A stretch of DNA of 32,220 nucleotides from Acidimicrobiia bacterium (GTDB lineage: Bacteria > Actinomycetota > Acidimicrobiia > IMCC26256 > PALSA-555). Position 1 is the stretch's first letter. Each line of letters starts with the position of its first letter. The notes under the pieces were generated by a model. That model did no database searches. It had not been told where the DNA came from and was given only the letters and a program-made list of their open reading frames with translations. The position numbers were made by a program, and so were the translations under genes. Positions 15,430-22,685 of the stretch are shown piece after piece. Location of the stretch: assembly GCA_009694435.1 (NCBI GenBank), contig SHUY01000014.1, positions 1 through 32,220 of the forward strand, written 5' to 3'.

Positions 15430-15758
15430 TTCGTGCCCTCTTCGACAAACCGATTCACCCGGTGAGCCAGCGCCCGCACTGCTTGCCCCAATTCCCCGGT
15501 GGTCATGGTCTGAGCGGACGGAGCGGCCGAGACGAGGTAAGCGCCCGACGGGAACAGGTCGAGGTCGAGCTCAACCGCTCCCCGCAAGCGGCGGCGCAGG
15601 CGGTTGCGCTGAACGGCGTTTCCGGCTGGGCGACCGACCGAGTAGGCAAATTCAAGGTTTTCTCCCGAGACGTAGCGAACCGCCAAAGCACCGGAACGAA
15701 ACCGTTGCGCCCGAGCCAGGGCGCCAAACGTGGCACGACTTCTAATTCGCAGGATCAG
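15426..15758 (-). CDS. rnpA: Ribonuclease P protein component, non-canonical start
   Basis: Protein subunit of RNase P, which matures tRNA 5' ends. The RNR motif region ([20 protein letters not shown]) and the preceding beta strand (LEFAYSVG) are clear. The first canonical start in frame is a TTG at 15686, giving only 86 residues and cutting off the conserved first helix. In-frame sequence upstream of that TTG reads [22 protein letters not shown], a good match to the usual RnpA N-terminus. No ATG, GTG or TTG exists in frame between it and the interior of rpmH. Possible starts are CTG at 15756-15758 (about 110 residues), ATC 15753-15755, CTG 15750-15752 or ATT 15744-15746, all at or just past the rpmH stop (15755-15757). 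Coordinates here use the CTG at 15758; the start is uncertain, the gene identity is not. Confidence 0.88.
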   Translation of the reverse strand: MILRIRSRATFGALARAQRFRSGALAVRYVSGENLEFAYSVGRPAGNAVQRNRLRRRLRGAVELDLDLFPSGAYLVSAAPSAQTMTTGELGQAVRALAHRVNRFVEEGTK

Positions 15759-15889
15759 GCGCTTAGGCGCTTGCGCCCGCGCTGGCGACGAGTCCGCAGA
15801 ACCGCTCGTCCGGCCTTGGTGCGCATCCGATTGCGAAAGCCGTGCTTCTTTTTACGCTTGCGAATATTGGGCTGAAATGTCCGTTTCAC
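15755..15889 (-). CDS. rpmH: 50S ribosomal protein bL34
   Basis: Small basic protein of the large ribosomal subunit. From GTG at 15889 it has 44 residues: [20 protein letters not shown], then [20 protein letters not shown], the standard bL34 sequence. AAGGAGG lies six bases upstream of the GTG on the minus strand (15896-15902), which decides this start over a longer frame beginning at 15937. It heads the leftward rpmH-rnpA-yidD-yidC-jag-rsmG group. Its stop codon overlaps the region where rnpA translation must begin. Confidence 0.95.
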   Translation of the reverse strand: MKRTFQPNIRKRKKKHGFRNRMRTKAGRAVLRTRRQRGRKRLSA

Positions 15890-15949
15890 GCGTTGCCTCC
15901 TTGGGGTGGCGGCAACCGATGCATGGGCTGTCCGCAAGAACTTCTGCTC

Positions 15950-15979
15950 AGTCTATGGCGGTGGCGACCTCGGCCGCAA
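15950..15979 (-). promoter_or_regulatory. Candidate rpmH promoter
   Basis: On the minus strand TTGCGG (15974-15979) and TAGACT (15950-15955) are separated by 18 bases. Each hexamer fits the basic sigma-A outline (TTG at -35, TAnnnT at -10). Transcription would begin near 15943 and give a leader of about 54 bases with the AAGGAGG of rpmH. This is pattern matching only. Confidence 0.35.
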
Positions 15980-16166
15980 CGTGGGCCCAGGTCGGGCCGA
16001 GAATTCTCGCCGGCGCCAAAATCCCGCCAGTTGAGAAGGCGGTGGCTCGCTGATACCTTGCGGAACCAACCAAAACTCAATAATTGCCGCCCCGCCATAG
16101 AGGCTCGAGCCCCTCCAGGCGATAACTTCTACGGCTCAGGAACAAAAGGTTCGGTCAGTAAATAAA

Positions 16167-16189
16167 AGTTGTTCGACGTTCGCACAACT
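16167..16189. promoter_or_regulatory. 23-bp imperfect dyad upstream of dnaA
   Basis: Left arm AGTTGTTCGA (16167-16176) and right arm TCGCACAACT (16180-16189) match at 9 of 10 positions around CGT. It lies 25 bp before the leader ORF start and about 100 bp before dnaA. It does not match the usual DnaA box. An operator for dnaA expression is the simplest reading; the factor is unknown. Confidence 0.4.
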
Positions 16190-16213
16190 AAAACCATCAC
16201 GGGGGAATTTGAA

Positions 16214-16303
16214 ATGCAGTTTAACAAAAGGTGGGCCGAGACCCGCGAGGGTCGCGCTCAGGGAATACTTCGGTCGAAGCAGACCATAAGATGGCCGCGA
16301 TGA
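16214..16303 (+). CDS. Possible 29-codon leader ORF overlapping the dnaA start
   Basis: ATG at 16214 opens a 29-codon frame beginning MQFNKRWAETREGR and ending in TGA at 16301-16303. The TGA overlaps an in-frame dnaA ATG at 16300 as ATGA. GGGGGAA (16201-16207) lies six bases upstream and could serve as a ribosome binding site, whereas no dnaA start has a good one of its own. The arrangement is typical of translational coupling. It may be coincidence, because I know no conserved leader peptide here. No stalling motif is evident. Confidence 0.3.
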   Translation: MQFNKRWAETREGRAQGILRSKQTIRWPR

Positions 16304-17730
16304 CCGCAACTAACTCCGAAGCAGCGGGCACAAACGCTGGTGACGGTAGCGACGAAACCGCCAATCGAATTTGGGAGCAATCCGCCCGTAGGTTGCGAGC
16401 AGAATTGGCCGACGCCACTTGGCACACTTGGTTTCAAGGAGTAAAGGCCGTTCGGTTTGAAAACGGCACACTTGTTTTGTCAACACCGAACAGCATTTCG
16501 GCTGACCGCATTCGGTCCAACTATCGTCCGATGTTGATCGACGCCGTCGCAACCGCCGCCGGCGAACAAGTCGAGGTGGAGTTGATAACCGAACTCAACC
16601 CCGAACCAGATTTCTTCGACCCAAAACCTTCAGTTCCTGAAACTGCGAGTGCCGCGAGTGCCGCGAGTGCGCGCGGGTCGGAGTTGCCTACCGGGACTCT
16701 CAACCCGCGCTACACCTTCGACGCGTTTGTTATTGGTTCGGGAAACCGTTTTGCTCACGCCGCGGCCCTGTCGGTCGCAGAAGCTCCCGCATCGGGCTAC
16801 AACCCGCTTTTTATTTACGGCCCCGCCGGACTAGGAAAAACCCACCTATTACACGCTATTGGCCACTACGTACATAACCTCTACCCAAAAAAACGGGTGC
16901 GCTATGTGACCACCGAGGCAATGATGAACGATTTTGTTGAAGCTATTCGCGATCGCGCTCGTATGGCGACATTTAAGCGCAACATTCGCGAACTCGACAT
17001 ACTTTTAATTGACGACATTCAGTTTCTTGAACGCAGCCAAGAACTGCAAGAGGAATTTTTCCACACTTTTAATCACGTGCACGGCGCGAGCGGACAAATT
17101 GTCATCTCGTCCGACCGCACCCCGAAGTCAATCGCTACGCTTGAAGACCGCTTACGCACGCGTTTTGAGTGGGGTTTAATTACCGACGTTCAACCGCCTG
17201 AATTTGAGACCCGTTTGGCAATTTTACGCAAAAAGGCTGAAGCGGATCACCTCGGGCACATTCCCGACGAGGTAATGGATTTCATCGCGAGCAACATCAA
17301 AGAAAACATTCGTGAACTTGAAGGCGCATTAATCAGGATCTCGGCTTACGGGAGCCTTAATCAATCTCCTTTGTCGGCCGAAGTCGCGAAGTCGGTGCTA
17401 GCCGATATTTTGCCGAGCACCAAACTGCGCGAAGTAACGGCTGCCTTGGTGTTGGAGGAAACCGCGCTCATGTTTGGCTGGGAAGTGGCCGACCTGTGCG
17501 GTCGCAGCCGGCGCCGACCGCTAGTCGTGGCTCGACAAACCGGGATGTACGTCATGCGCGAGATGACCGACTTCAGTTACCCCCGCATCGCCGACGCCTT
17601 CGGCGGGAGAGACCACACCACCGTGATGTACGCCGTTGACAAAATTCGCCGCGAGATGGGTGAGCGGCACACCACCTTTGAACAGGTCAATGAGCTGATC
17701 GCTCGTATCCGCCTGGGAAGTGATACGTGA
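16291..17730 (+). CDS. dnaA: Chromosomal replication initiator DnaA
   Basis: ATP-dependent initiator that binds DnaA boxes at oriC, opens the duplex and recruits the helicase. From ATG at 16291 it has 479 residues. Domain I is at about 15-90 (IWEQSARRLRAELADATWHTW). Domain II is a short low-complexity linker built partly from three tandem 9-bp GCGAGTGCS units (16645-16671). The AAA+ domain III has Walker A GPAGLGKT at 177-184, Walker B LLIDDIQF from 238, and sensor/arginine-finger segments SSDRTPKSIATLEDRLRTRF. Domain IV carries the signature GGRDHTTVMYAVDKI from about 438. The start is ambiguous: GTG at 16231, ATG at 16291 and ATG at 16300 are all in frame and none has a strong Shine-Dalgarno. 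The last overlaps the stop of a leader ORF. The origin lies just downstream. Confidence 0.96.
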   Translation: MAAMTATNSEAAGTNAGDGSDETANRIWEQSARRLRAELADATWHTWFQGVKAVRFENGTLVLSTPNSISADRIRSNYRPMLIDAVATAAGEQVEVELITELNPEPDFFDPKPSVPETASAASAASARGSELPTGTLNPRYTFDAFVIGSGNRFAHAAALSVAEAPASGYNPLFIYGPAGLGKTHLLHAIGHYVHNLYPKKRVRYVTTEAMMNDFVEAIRDRARMATFKRNIRELDILLIDDIQFLERSQELQEEFFHTFNHVHGASGQIVISSDRTPKSIATLEDRLRTRFEWGLITDVQPPEFETRLAILRKKAEADHLGHIPDEVMDFIASNIKENIRELEGALIRISAYGSLNQSPLSAEVAKSVLADILPSTKLREVTAALVLEETALMFGWEVADLCGRSRRRPLVVARQTGMYVMREMTDFSYPRIADAFGGRDHTTVMYAVDKIRREMGERHTTFEQVNELIARIRLGSDT

Positions 17731-18043
17731 TTTCTTTCCTTCTTGGGGATAACGCCCCGAAAAACCTTTTATCAGCAACAAATAACCGGCTTGGGGATAG
17801 GGTTGGGGATAAGAAGGAAAAACCGTCTGGTTCTGGGGAGCAAGCCCATAAAAACAAAGGTGTTTTTTTGGGTCCTGGGGAGAGCAGGGGAAAACTCGTT
17901 ATGGCCAAACCTGCCCTGACCAGCACTTTTGAGTGGTTTTCCACAATCCCCAGCCCTACTACTACTACTACTTTATATTTAATAAAAGACCAAAAAATGG
18001 GGAAAACTCGCCCCTTTGCCAACCATCAAGAAACGGTGACCAA
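17731..18043. other. oriC: Replication origin oriC (dnaA-dnaN intergenic region)
   Basis: This 313-bp gap has no gene. Candidate DnaA boxes relative to TTATCCACA are TGGGGATAA at 17744-17752 and 17804-17812 (minus strand TTATCCCCA, one mismatch), TGGGGATAG at 17792-17800, TTTTCCACA at 17937-17945 (plus strand, one mismatch), and TGGGGAAAA at 17998-18006. Downstream of the 17937 box come a GC-rich spacer (17946-17955), five CTA triplets plus CTT (17956-17973), and an AT-rich tract (17972-17988). This matches the DnaA box - GC spacer - DnaA-trio - unwinding region order described for Bacillus subtilis oriC. Gene strands also switch around this neighbourhood, as expected for an origin. Confidence 0.85.
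17956..17973 (+). repeat. (CTA)5-CTT triplet tract, DnaA-trio-like
   Basis: Five perfect CTA triplets followed by CTT. The complementary strand reads 3'-GAT-5' repeated, the DnaA-trio consensus to which DnaA binds as single-stranded DNA. It is placed between a DnaA box (17937-17945) and the AT-rich tract at 17972-17988. Confidence 0.7.
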
Positions 18044-19141
18044 ATGAAGTTTCGTTGCGATCGGGATTCCCTAGCCGCGGCCGTGGGCACCGCCGCCCGA
18101 GCGGTGGCCTCCCGGGCCGGCGCACTACCGGTTTTATCGGGTTTACGGGTAACGCTCAGCCCCGGAAAAGTAGAGTTCACTGGATCAGACCTCGAGTTAA
18201 CAATCCGAGCGCAAACCGTGGCTGAAGTAGACGGAACCGGGTCGGTAGTACTAGTGGCCCGGCTTTTAGTGGACACTCTGGCCAAAATCACTGCCGACAC
18301 AGTCACGGTTGAAATAGGTGATGACCAAGCAATTATCGAGGCCGGACGGTTTCGTTCTGAAATCCGGACCTTAGCTGCGGGCGATTTTCCTCAACTTCCC
18401 GAAGCCGAAGGCGAACCGGTGGTTGTGTCCGGGCCCCCAATGGCCGAAGGCTTGCGCCAAGTGGTGCCGGCGGCATCGCGAGACGACGCTCGGCCAATAC
18501 TCACCGGGGTTTTACTAGCCGCAACCGAAACTGGCTTAAGACTAGTAGCGACCGACTCCTACCGACTCGCAGTTAGAGATCTGCCTGGGGTTTCTTTACT
18601 GACCGGAGACAAAAAAGTTTTGGTGGGGGCCAAAGGTTTGGGCGAGTTGCAAAAAATGATCGGCGAAAGTGACGTCGAAGTTTTTTTAAGCGACCGCTAC
18701 GTCGTTTTTCGGGTTCCCGGCGCCGAACTAACCGCCCGCTTAATTGAAGGTGAATTTCCTAACTATTCTCAACTAATTCCCGACGAGTACCCCAACTGCC
18801 TAACCGTGGGGCGCGACCTTTTAGCTTCGGCGGTCGAGCGCGTAAGTTTGGTGGGGGGGACCAGCCGCGACTCCGCCCCAATTCGGTTGGCAATGACTTC
18901 TGATGGTTTAGAACTTTCTGCCACCGCCACCGACATCGGCCAGTCGTTTGAACCGGTCGAGGCGCAATATTCAGGGACCGACGTAACCATGGCCTTTAAC
19001 GCGCGCTTTCTTCTCGACGGCGTAGAGGCCGCCGGCGCCGAACAAGTGACCATTGAAACCGTAGACCCACTAAAGCCCGCGGTTTTGCGAGGCGGAACAA
19101 AAGAATTTCTTTATCTTTTGATGCCGGTTCGAATCACCTAA
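18044..19141 (+). CDS. dnaN: DNA polymerase III beta subunit (sliding clamp)
   Basis: Ring-shaped processivity clamp of the replicative polymerase; also binds repair factors. From ATG at 18044 the protein is 365 residues, the normal length, and begins MKFRCDRDSLAAAVG. The frame stays open for 37 codons upstream, but these include a tyrosine run encoded by the CTA repeats of oriC and have no family similarity, so the upstream start is rejected. Three clamp domains are recognisable: ALPVLSGLRVTLSPGKVEFTG in the first, ILTGVLLAATETGLRLVATD in the second, and the C-terminal MPVRIT where the clamp-loader groove residues end. A weak GGTGA lies upstream. The next gene, recF, starts 7 bp after the stop. 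Confidence 0.96.
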   Translation: MKFRCDRDSLAAAVGTAARAVASRAGALPVLSGLRVTLSPGKVEFTGSDLELTIRAQTVAEVDGTGSVVLVARLLVDTLAKITADTVTVEIGDDQAIIEAGRFRSEIRTLAAGDFPQLPEAEGEPVVVSGPPMAEGLRQVVPAASRDDARPILTGVLLAATETGLRLVATDSYRLAVRDLPGVSLLTGDKKVLVGAKGLGELQKMIGESDVEVFLSDRYVVFRVPGAELTARLIEGEFPNYSQLIPDEYPNCLTVGRDLLASAVERVSLVGGTSRDSAPIRLAMTSDGLELSATATDIGQSFEPVEAQYSGTDVTMAFNARFLLDGVEAAGAEQVTIETVDPLKPAVLRGGTKEFLYLLMPVRIT

Positions 19142-19148
19142 GCCCAAC

Positions 19149-20303
19149 GTGGAAACCCCGCCCGGCACATCTGTCGCGCGCGTCGAGTTGGTCGACTTTC
19201 GTTGCTACGAAAGCACCCATCTCGACTTACCTTCGGGGGTCACGGTTATTTCCGGCGATAACGGGGAGGGGAAAACCAGCATCCTTGAAGCCGTAGTTTG
19301 GTGTGCCTTGGGGCGATCTTTTCGAGGGGTTCCCGACGCAGCTCTGGTGCGGGCGGGCCAAGAAGAAGCCGTGGTACGTACGTTTATTAGTGCACCCGAG
19401 CGCAGTAGAAAAATTGAAGTCGGTTTGCGCCGAACCGGACGAAACAAAATATTGCTGGACGGAAAAGCCGTACCCCGGTTACGAGATTTGATCGGGGCTT
19501 TGCGAGTTACGGTTTTCGCGCCCGACGACCTCGCGCTAATAAAAGGTGGTCCCGCCGGACGACGAACCTTCATCGACGAACTTCTAACCACAATAAACCC
19601 AAGATTTTCTGGCGTACGCGCCGATTACGAAAAAGTTGTGCGCCACCGCAACGCCCTTTTGCGTGCGGGGGGCCGAGTAAATTCGCAGAGCGATGAAGGG
19701 GCGACCCTAGAAGTTTTCAATCAACAACTCGTCGCCACCGGCTCCGAACTACTAGAAGGAAGACTGCAACTTCTTAATCAAATTTTTCCCGAGGTACAAC
19801 TCGCTTACCGCGAGTTGGCAATAGAACCCGTCGTGCTCGAGGCGGATTACGTATGCGACTGGGCCACCTCGGGGCCCAACGAAACCGGTTTGTCCCAAAC
19901 CTTGACCCGAGAAGAATTAGCTAAAACAATGCGCGCGGCCCTGTCGGCCCTAGCGGGGCGCGAACGCGAGCGCGGCACCACGTTGGTTGGCCCGCACCGC
20001 GACGAGTGGGCGCTCACCTTGGCCGGCCTCGAAAGTCGGTCGCAAGCATCGCAGGGAGAACAGCGCACCTTGGCCCTAGCGTTGCGACTGGCCAGTCACC
20101 GCGCGGTGGCCGCCGCTTTTGGCCAAGAGCCGGTGTTGGTGCTCGATGACGTATTTAGTGAACTCGACGAATACCGCAGCGCCGCGCTCGTCGAACGCCT
20201 GGCCGCGCCCCAAACCCTTATCTCCACCGCGGGCCCACTTCCTTTTGGGGTAGAGGTGGCGGCTCGAGTTTGCGTGGCTAACGCCACCGCGAGGGTTCAA
20301 TGA
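19149..20303 (+). CDS. recF: DNA replication and repair protein RecF
   Basis: SMC-like ABC ATPase that with RecO and RecR helps load RecA at gapped DNA. The 384-residue protein has Walker A ISGDNGEGKTSILEAV near residues 34-49, FAPDDLALIKGGPAGRRTFID, the ABC signature SQGEQRTLALALRLA, and Walker B PVLVLDDVFSELDEYR near the C-terminus. These are all expected for RecF. The GTG start is close to the dnaN stop and has no visible Shine-Dalgarno, so reinitiation after dnaN is likely. Its stop overlaps the start of dciA (ATGA). Confidence 0.95.
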   Translation: METPPGTSVARVELVDFRCYESTHLDLPSGVTVISGDNGEGKTSILEAVVWCALGRSFRGVPDAALVRAGQEEAVVRTFISAPERSRKIEVGLRRTGRNKILLDGKAVPRLRDLIGALRVTVFAPDDLALIKGGPAGRRTFIDELLTTINPRFSGVRADYEKVVRHRNALLRAGGRVNSQSDEGATLEVFNQQLVATGSELLEGRLQLLNQIFPEVQLAYRELAIEPVVLEADYVCDWATSGPNETGLSQTLTREELAKTMRAALSALAGRERERGTTLVGPHRDEWALTLAGLESRSQASQGEQRTLALALRLASHRAVAAAFGQEPVLVLDDVFSELDEYRSAALVERLAAPQTLISTAGPLPFGVEVAARVCVANATARVQ

Positions 20304-20635
20304 GATTCAGCCGGTCCAACAAGGGTGTTCCGGGCGAGGAGCCCGACCCAGTAGTGGTGGGCGACGCACTGGCTCATTTAAGCAAGGAACTCGGTTTGGC
20401 TGACCCTAGAATAATGAAGCAGCTCGTCGACCACTGGCCCGAGATCTTGGGCGCGCAAGTTGCTCAGCACGCAACCCTGCAAAATTTACGCGACGACACA
20501 ATAACGATTGCGGTTGGGTCGGGCGCCTGGGCGACACAGTTGCGCTACCTCGAAGCCGACATTGTTCATCGCGTGGCCGAGGTTATTGGCTCAGATGCGA
20601 TTAATCACGTAAGAATTGTGGTGGATCCTCAGTAG
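20300..20635 (+). CDS. dciA: DciA (DUF721), replicative helicase loading factor
   Basis: DUF721/DciA proteins assist loading of the DnaB helicase in bacteria that lack DnaC or DnaI. The 111-residue protein has the conserved core: LVDHWPEILGAQVAQHATL with the key Trp, then DDTITIAVGSGAWATQLRYLEADIVHRV and a final strand HVRIVVD. This gives the KH-like alpha-beta-beta-alpha pattern. Residues 1-30 are polar. Its position between recF and gyrB is the actinobacterial norm (Rv0004 in M. tuberculosis). It is coupled to recF through an ATGA overlap. No dnaC-like gene is present in the window. Confidence 0.9.
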   Translation: MRFSRSNKGVPGEEPDPVVVGDALAHLSKELGLADPRIMKQLVDHWPEILGAQVAQHATLQNLRDDTITIAVGSGAWATQLRYLEADIVHRVAEVIGSDAINHVRIVVDPQ

Positions 20636-20665
20636 AAGTGTCCTTAAGTTCTCGTTTTGCTCGGG

Positions 20666-20671
20666 TACAAT
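20666..20671 (+). promoter_or_regulatory. Candidate gyrBA promoter -10 (TACAAT)
   Basis: TACAAT, the best -10 match in the dciA-gyrB gap, preceded by CGGG as at other TAC-type -10 elements in the window. A weak -35 (TTAAGT at 20644-20649) is 16 bases upstream. Transcription from about 20678 would give a 100-base leader that starts with a small hairpin (TGTTG 20678-20682 pairing with CAACA 20690-20694). Confidence 0.5.
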
Positions 20672-20777
20672 AAACGGTGTTGTTTAGTGCAACAATTCGC
20701 TCACCGGCACGCGGATACTCGCTTGTTTCATCTAGACCAAGTTTGTAGTTGACGACCTATCGAAAGGCGTGTCCCTA

Positions 20778-22685
20778 GTGGCAGCAACCTATAAAGCCAA
20801 AGACATTACGGTCCTAAAGGGCCTTGAACCGGTGCGGGAGCGGCCGGGGATGTATATCGGGTCCACGGGTATTTCTGGTTTGCACCACCTGGTTTACGAG
20901 GTGGTCGACAATGCGGTTGACGAGGCCATGGCGGGAGAAGCCACTCGAATAGACGTAACTCTCTTGGCCGACGGGGGGTGTCGGGTTAGCGACAACGGCC
21001 GCGGAATTCCGGTCGACCCTCACCCGGACGACCCCAAGAAGTCGGCCGCGGAAATCGTGCTAACCACTTTGCACGCCGGGGGAAAGTTTGGCGGCGAGGG
21101 CTACAAAATTTCCGGCGGCCTTCATGGAGTAGGGGTTTCTGTAGTCAACGCCTTGTCTTCACGGCTCGACCTCGAGATTCACCGCGACGGATCCAAGTGG
21201 ACCTTGTCGTTCAAAGAGGGGGGAAGCCCTATTGGCCGCATAAAGGAAGCGGGCCCATCTAAAAAGCGCGGGACCACGGTTACGTTTTGGCCCGACGCCA
21301 CCATTTTCGAAGAGATCGAATTTCGGGCGCAAACTCTTATTGAGCGCTTGCGGGAAATGGCTTTTCTTAATCGTGGTCTCGAGATCTGCTTTCTTGACGA
21401 ACGAACCGACCCAGTTCACGCCGAAACTTTCCACTTTTCTGGCGGGATCATTGATTTTGTAAAACACCTAAACGGCCCTAAAGATCCGCTCTTTAAAAAA
21501 GTCGTTGCGTTCGTCGAAACGACCGACAACTCCGAAGTAGATGTTGCCATGCAGTGGAATACGGGCTATCACGAAGGAATTCACTCGTTTGCTAATAACA
21601 TCGCCACCACTGAAGGCGGCATGCACGAAGAAGGTTTTAAAAAAGCATTAACTAACGCAATTAATAAGTACGCCAAAAGTAAAGGTCAGTTAAAAGAAAA
21701 TGACGACAACATTGTCGGCGAAGACATTCGCGAAGGGCTCACGGCGATTATTTCGGTAAAGTTGCGGTCCCCTCAGTTTGAAGGGCAAACGAAAACTAAA
21801 CTGGGCAACACCGAGATGCGCTCTCTGGTGGAAAAAGCCACCAACGATAAGTTTGGCCAGTGGTTGGAGCAAAACCCCTCCGAGGGAAGAGCCATCGTGC
21901 AAAAAACCCTTTTGGCCGCTCGCGCCCGTCAGGCCGCTCGCCAAGCCCGCGACTTGACTCGCCGAAAGTCATTGCTGGAGAGCGCGGCCATGCCTGGGAA
22001 ACTGGCCGACTGCTCATCAAAAAATCCGGAAGAATGCGAGCTCTTCATCGTTGAGGGAGACAGCGCGGGCGGGTCGGCCAAGCGGGCGCGCGATCCTCGC
22101 ACTCAAGCGATTTTGCCCATTCGAGGGAAGATTCTCAACGTCGAACGGGCCCGGCTCGACAAGATGCTCAAAAACGAAGAAATCCAAACTCTCATCCAAG
22201 CCATTGGGGGTGGAGTGGGCGACGAGTTTGATAGCGAAAAAGTTCGCTATCACCGAGTGGTGATCATGGTTGACGCCGACGTTGATGGAAGTCACATCCG
22301 CACACTGCTGCTGACGTTCTTTTACCGCCAACTCCCCGAATTGGTTTTACGAGGCCGGGTTTATTTAGCCCAGCCCCCGCTATACCGAGCCGACCTAGGA
22401 AAAGAGCGACATTACCTTAAGGACGACGTGGCGTTGCGCGAGTTTGAAACTAGCCACAAAGGCCGCAACGTCGAAGTAAATCGCTTTAAGGGTTTAGGAG
22501 AAATGGACTGGGAAGAATTGGGCTCAACCACTATGAACCTAGCCAGCCGCACGCTTCTGCAAGTAACCGCGGCCGACGCGGCCATCGCCGACGAGATTTT
22601 TTCTACCCTTATGGGCGATGACGTTGAGGTGCGGAAAAAGTTTATTCAGGAAAATGCTAAAGACGTGAGGTTTATTGATGCCTAA
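20778..22685 (+). CDS. gyrB: DNA gyrase subunit B
   Basis: ATPase subunit of gyrase, which introduces negative supercoils. The GHKL ATPase domain has YEVVDNAVDEAMAG, DNGRGIPVDPHP and GGLHGVGVSVVNALS. The TOPRIM domain has EGDSAGGSAKRARD with the metal-binding Glu, and MVDADVDGSHIRTLLLTFFYR with the DxD pair. The C-terminus carries RFKGLGEMDWEELGSTTM. The length of 635 residues (from GTG at 20778) is standard for a gyrase B without the Gram-negative insert. GTG at 20769 is also possible, but the GAAAGG at 20762-20767 would then be only one base away, so 20778 is preferred. The end overlaps the gyrA start by 8 bp, so both subunits are co-translated. Confidence 0.96.
   Translation: MAATYKAKDITVLKGLEPVRERPGMYIGSTGISGLHHLVYEVVDNAVDEAMAGEATRIDVTLLADGGCRVSDNGRGIPVDPHPDDPKKSAAEIVLTTLHAGGKFGGEGYKISGGLHGVGVSVVNALSSRLDLEIHRDGSKWTLSFKEGGSPIGRIKEAGPSKKRGTTVTFWPDATIFEEIEFRAQTLIERLREMAFLNRGLEICFLDERTDPVHAETFHFSGGIIDFVKHLNGPKDPLFKKVVAFVETTDNSEVDVAMQWNTGYHEGIHSFANNIATTEGGMHEEGFKKALTNAINKYAKSKGQLKENDDNIVGEDIREGLTAIISVKLRSPQFEGQTKTKLGNTEMRSLVEKATNDKFGQWLEQNPSEGRAIVQKTLLAARARQAARQARDLTRRKSLLESAAMPGKLADCSSKNPEECELFIVEGDSAGGSAKRARDPRTQAILPIRGKILNVERARLDKMLKNEEIQTLIQAIGGGVGDEFDSEKVRYHRVVIMVDADVDGSHIRTLLLTFFYRQLPELVLRGRVYLAQPPLYRADLGKERHYLKDDVALREFETSHKGRNVEVNRFKGLGEMDWEELGSTTMNLASRTLLQVTAADAAIADEIFSTLMGDDVEVRKKFIQENAKDVRFIDA

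Larger units (their letters stand above)
15890..16290. other. rpmH-dnaA divergent intergenic region
   Basis: About 400 bp separate divergent rpmH and dnaA. I see no supported RNA gene or long ORF; the frames that cross it are shadows with no family features. Present are a candidate rpmH promoter (15950-15979), a perfect 12-bp palindrome CGAGAATTCTCG (15998-16009) followed by GGCGCC (16012-16017), a 23-bp imperfect dyad (16167-16189), and a possible leader ORF overlapping the dnaA start (16214-16303). I cannot place the dnaA promoter. Confidence 0.6.

Noticed and set aside
15503-15736. Frame starting with GTG at 15736 as an alternative rnpA start
   Set aside because: It is in a different frame from the RNR motif and has no RnpA similarity; the conserved N-terminal helix is in the frame of the 15686 TTG.
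15890-16213. A structured RNA gene between rpmH and dnaA
   Set aside because: I found only short palindromes; no RNase P RNA, SRP RNA or tRNA-like pairing could be supported.
17933-18043. 37-codon N-terminal extension of dnaN
   Set aside because: It would translate the origin element, including a Tyr run from the CTA triplets, and ordinary DnaN begins at the MKFRC of 18044.
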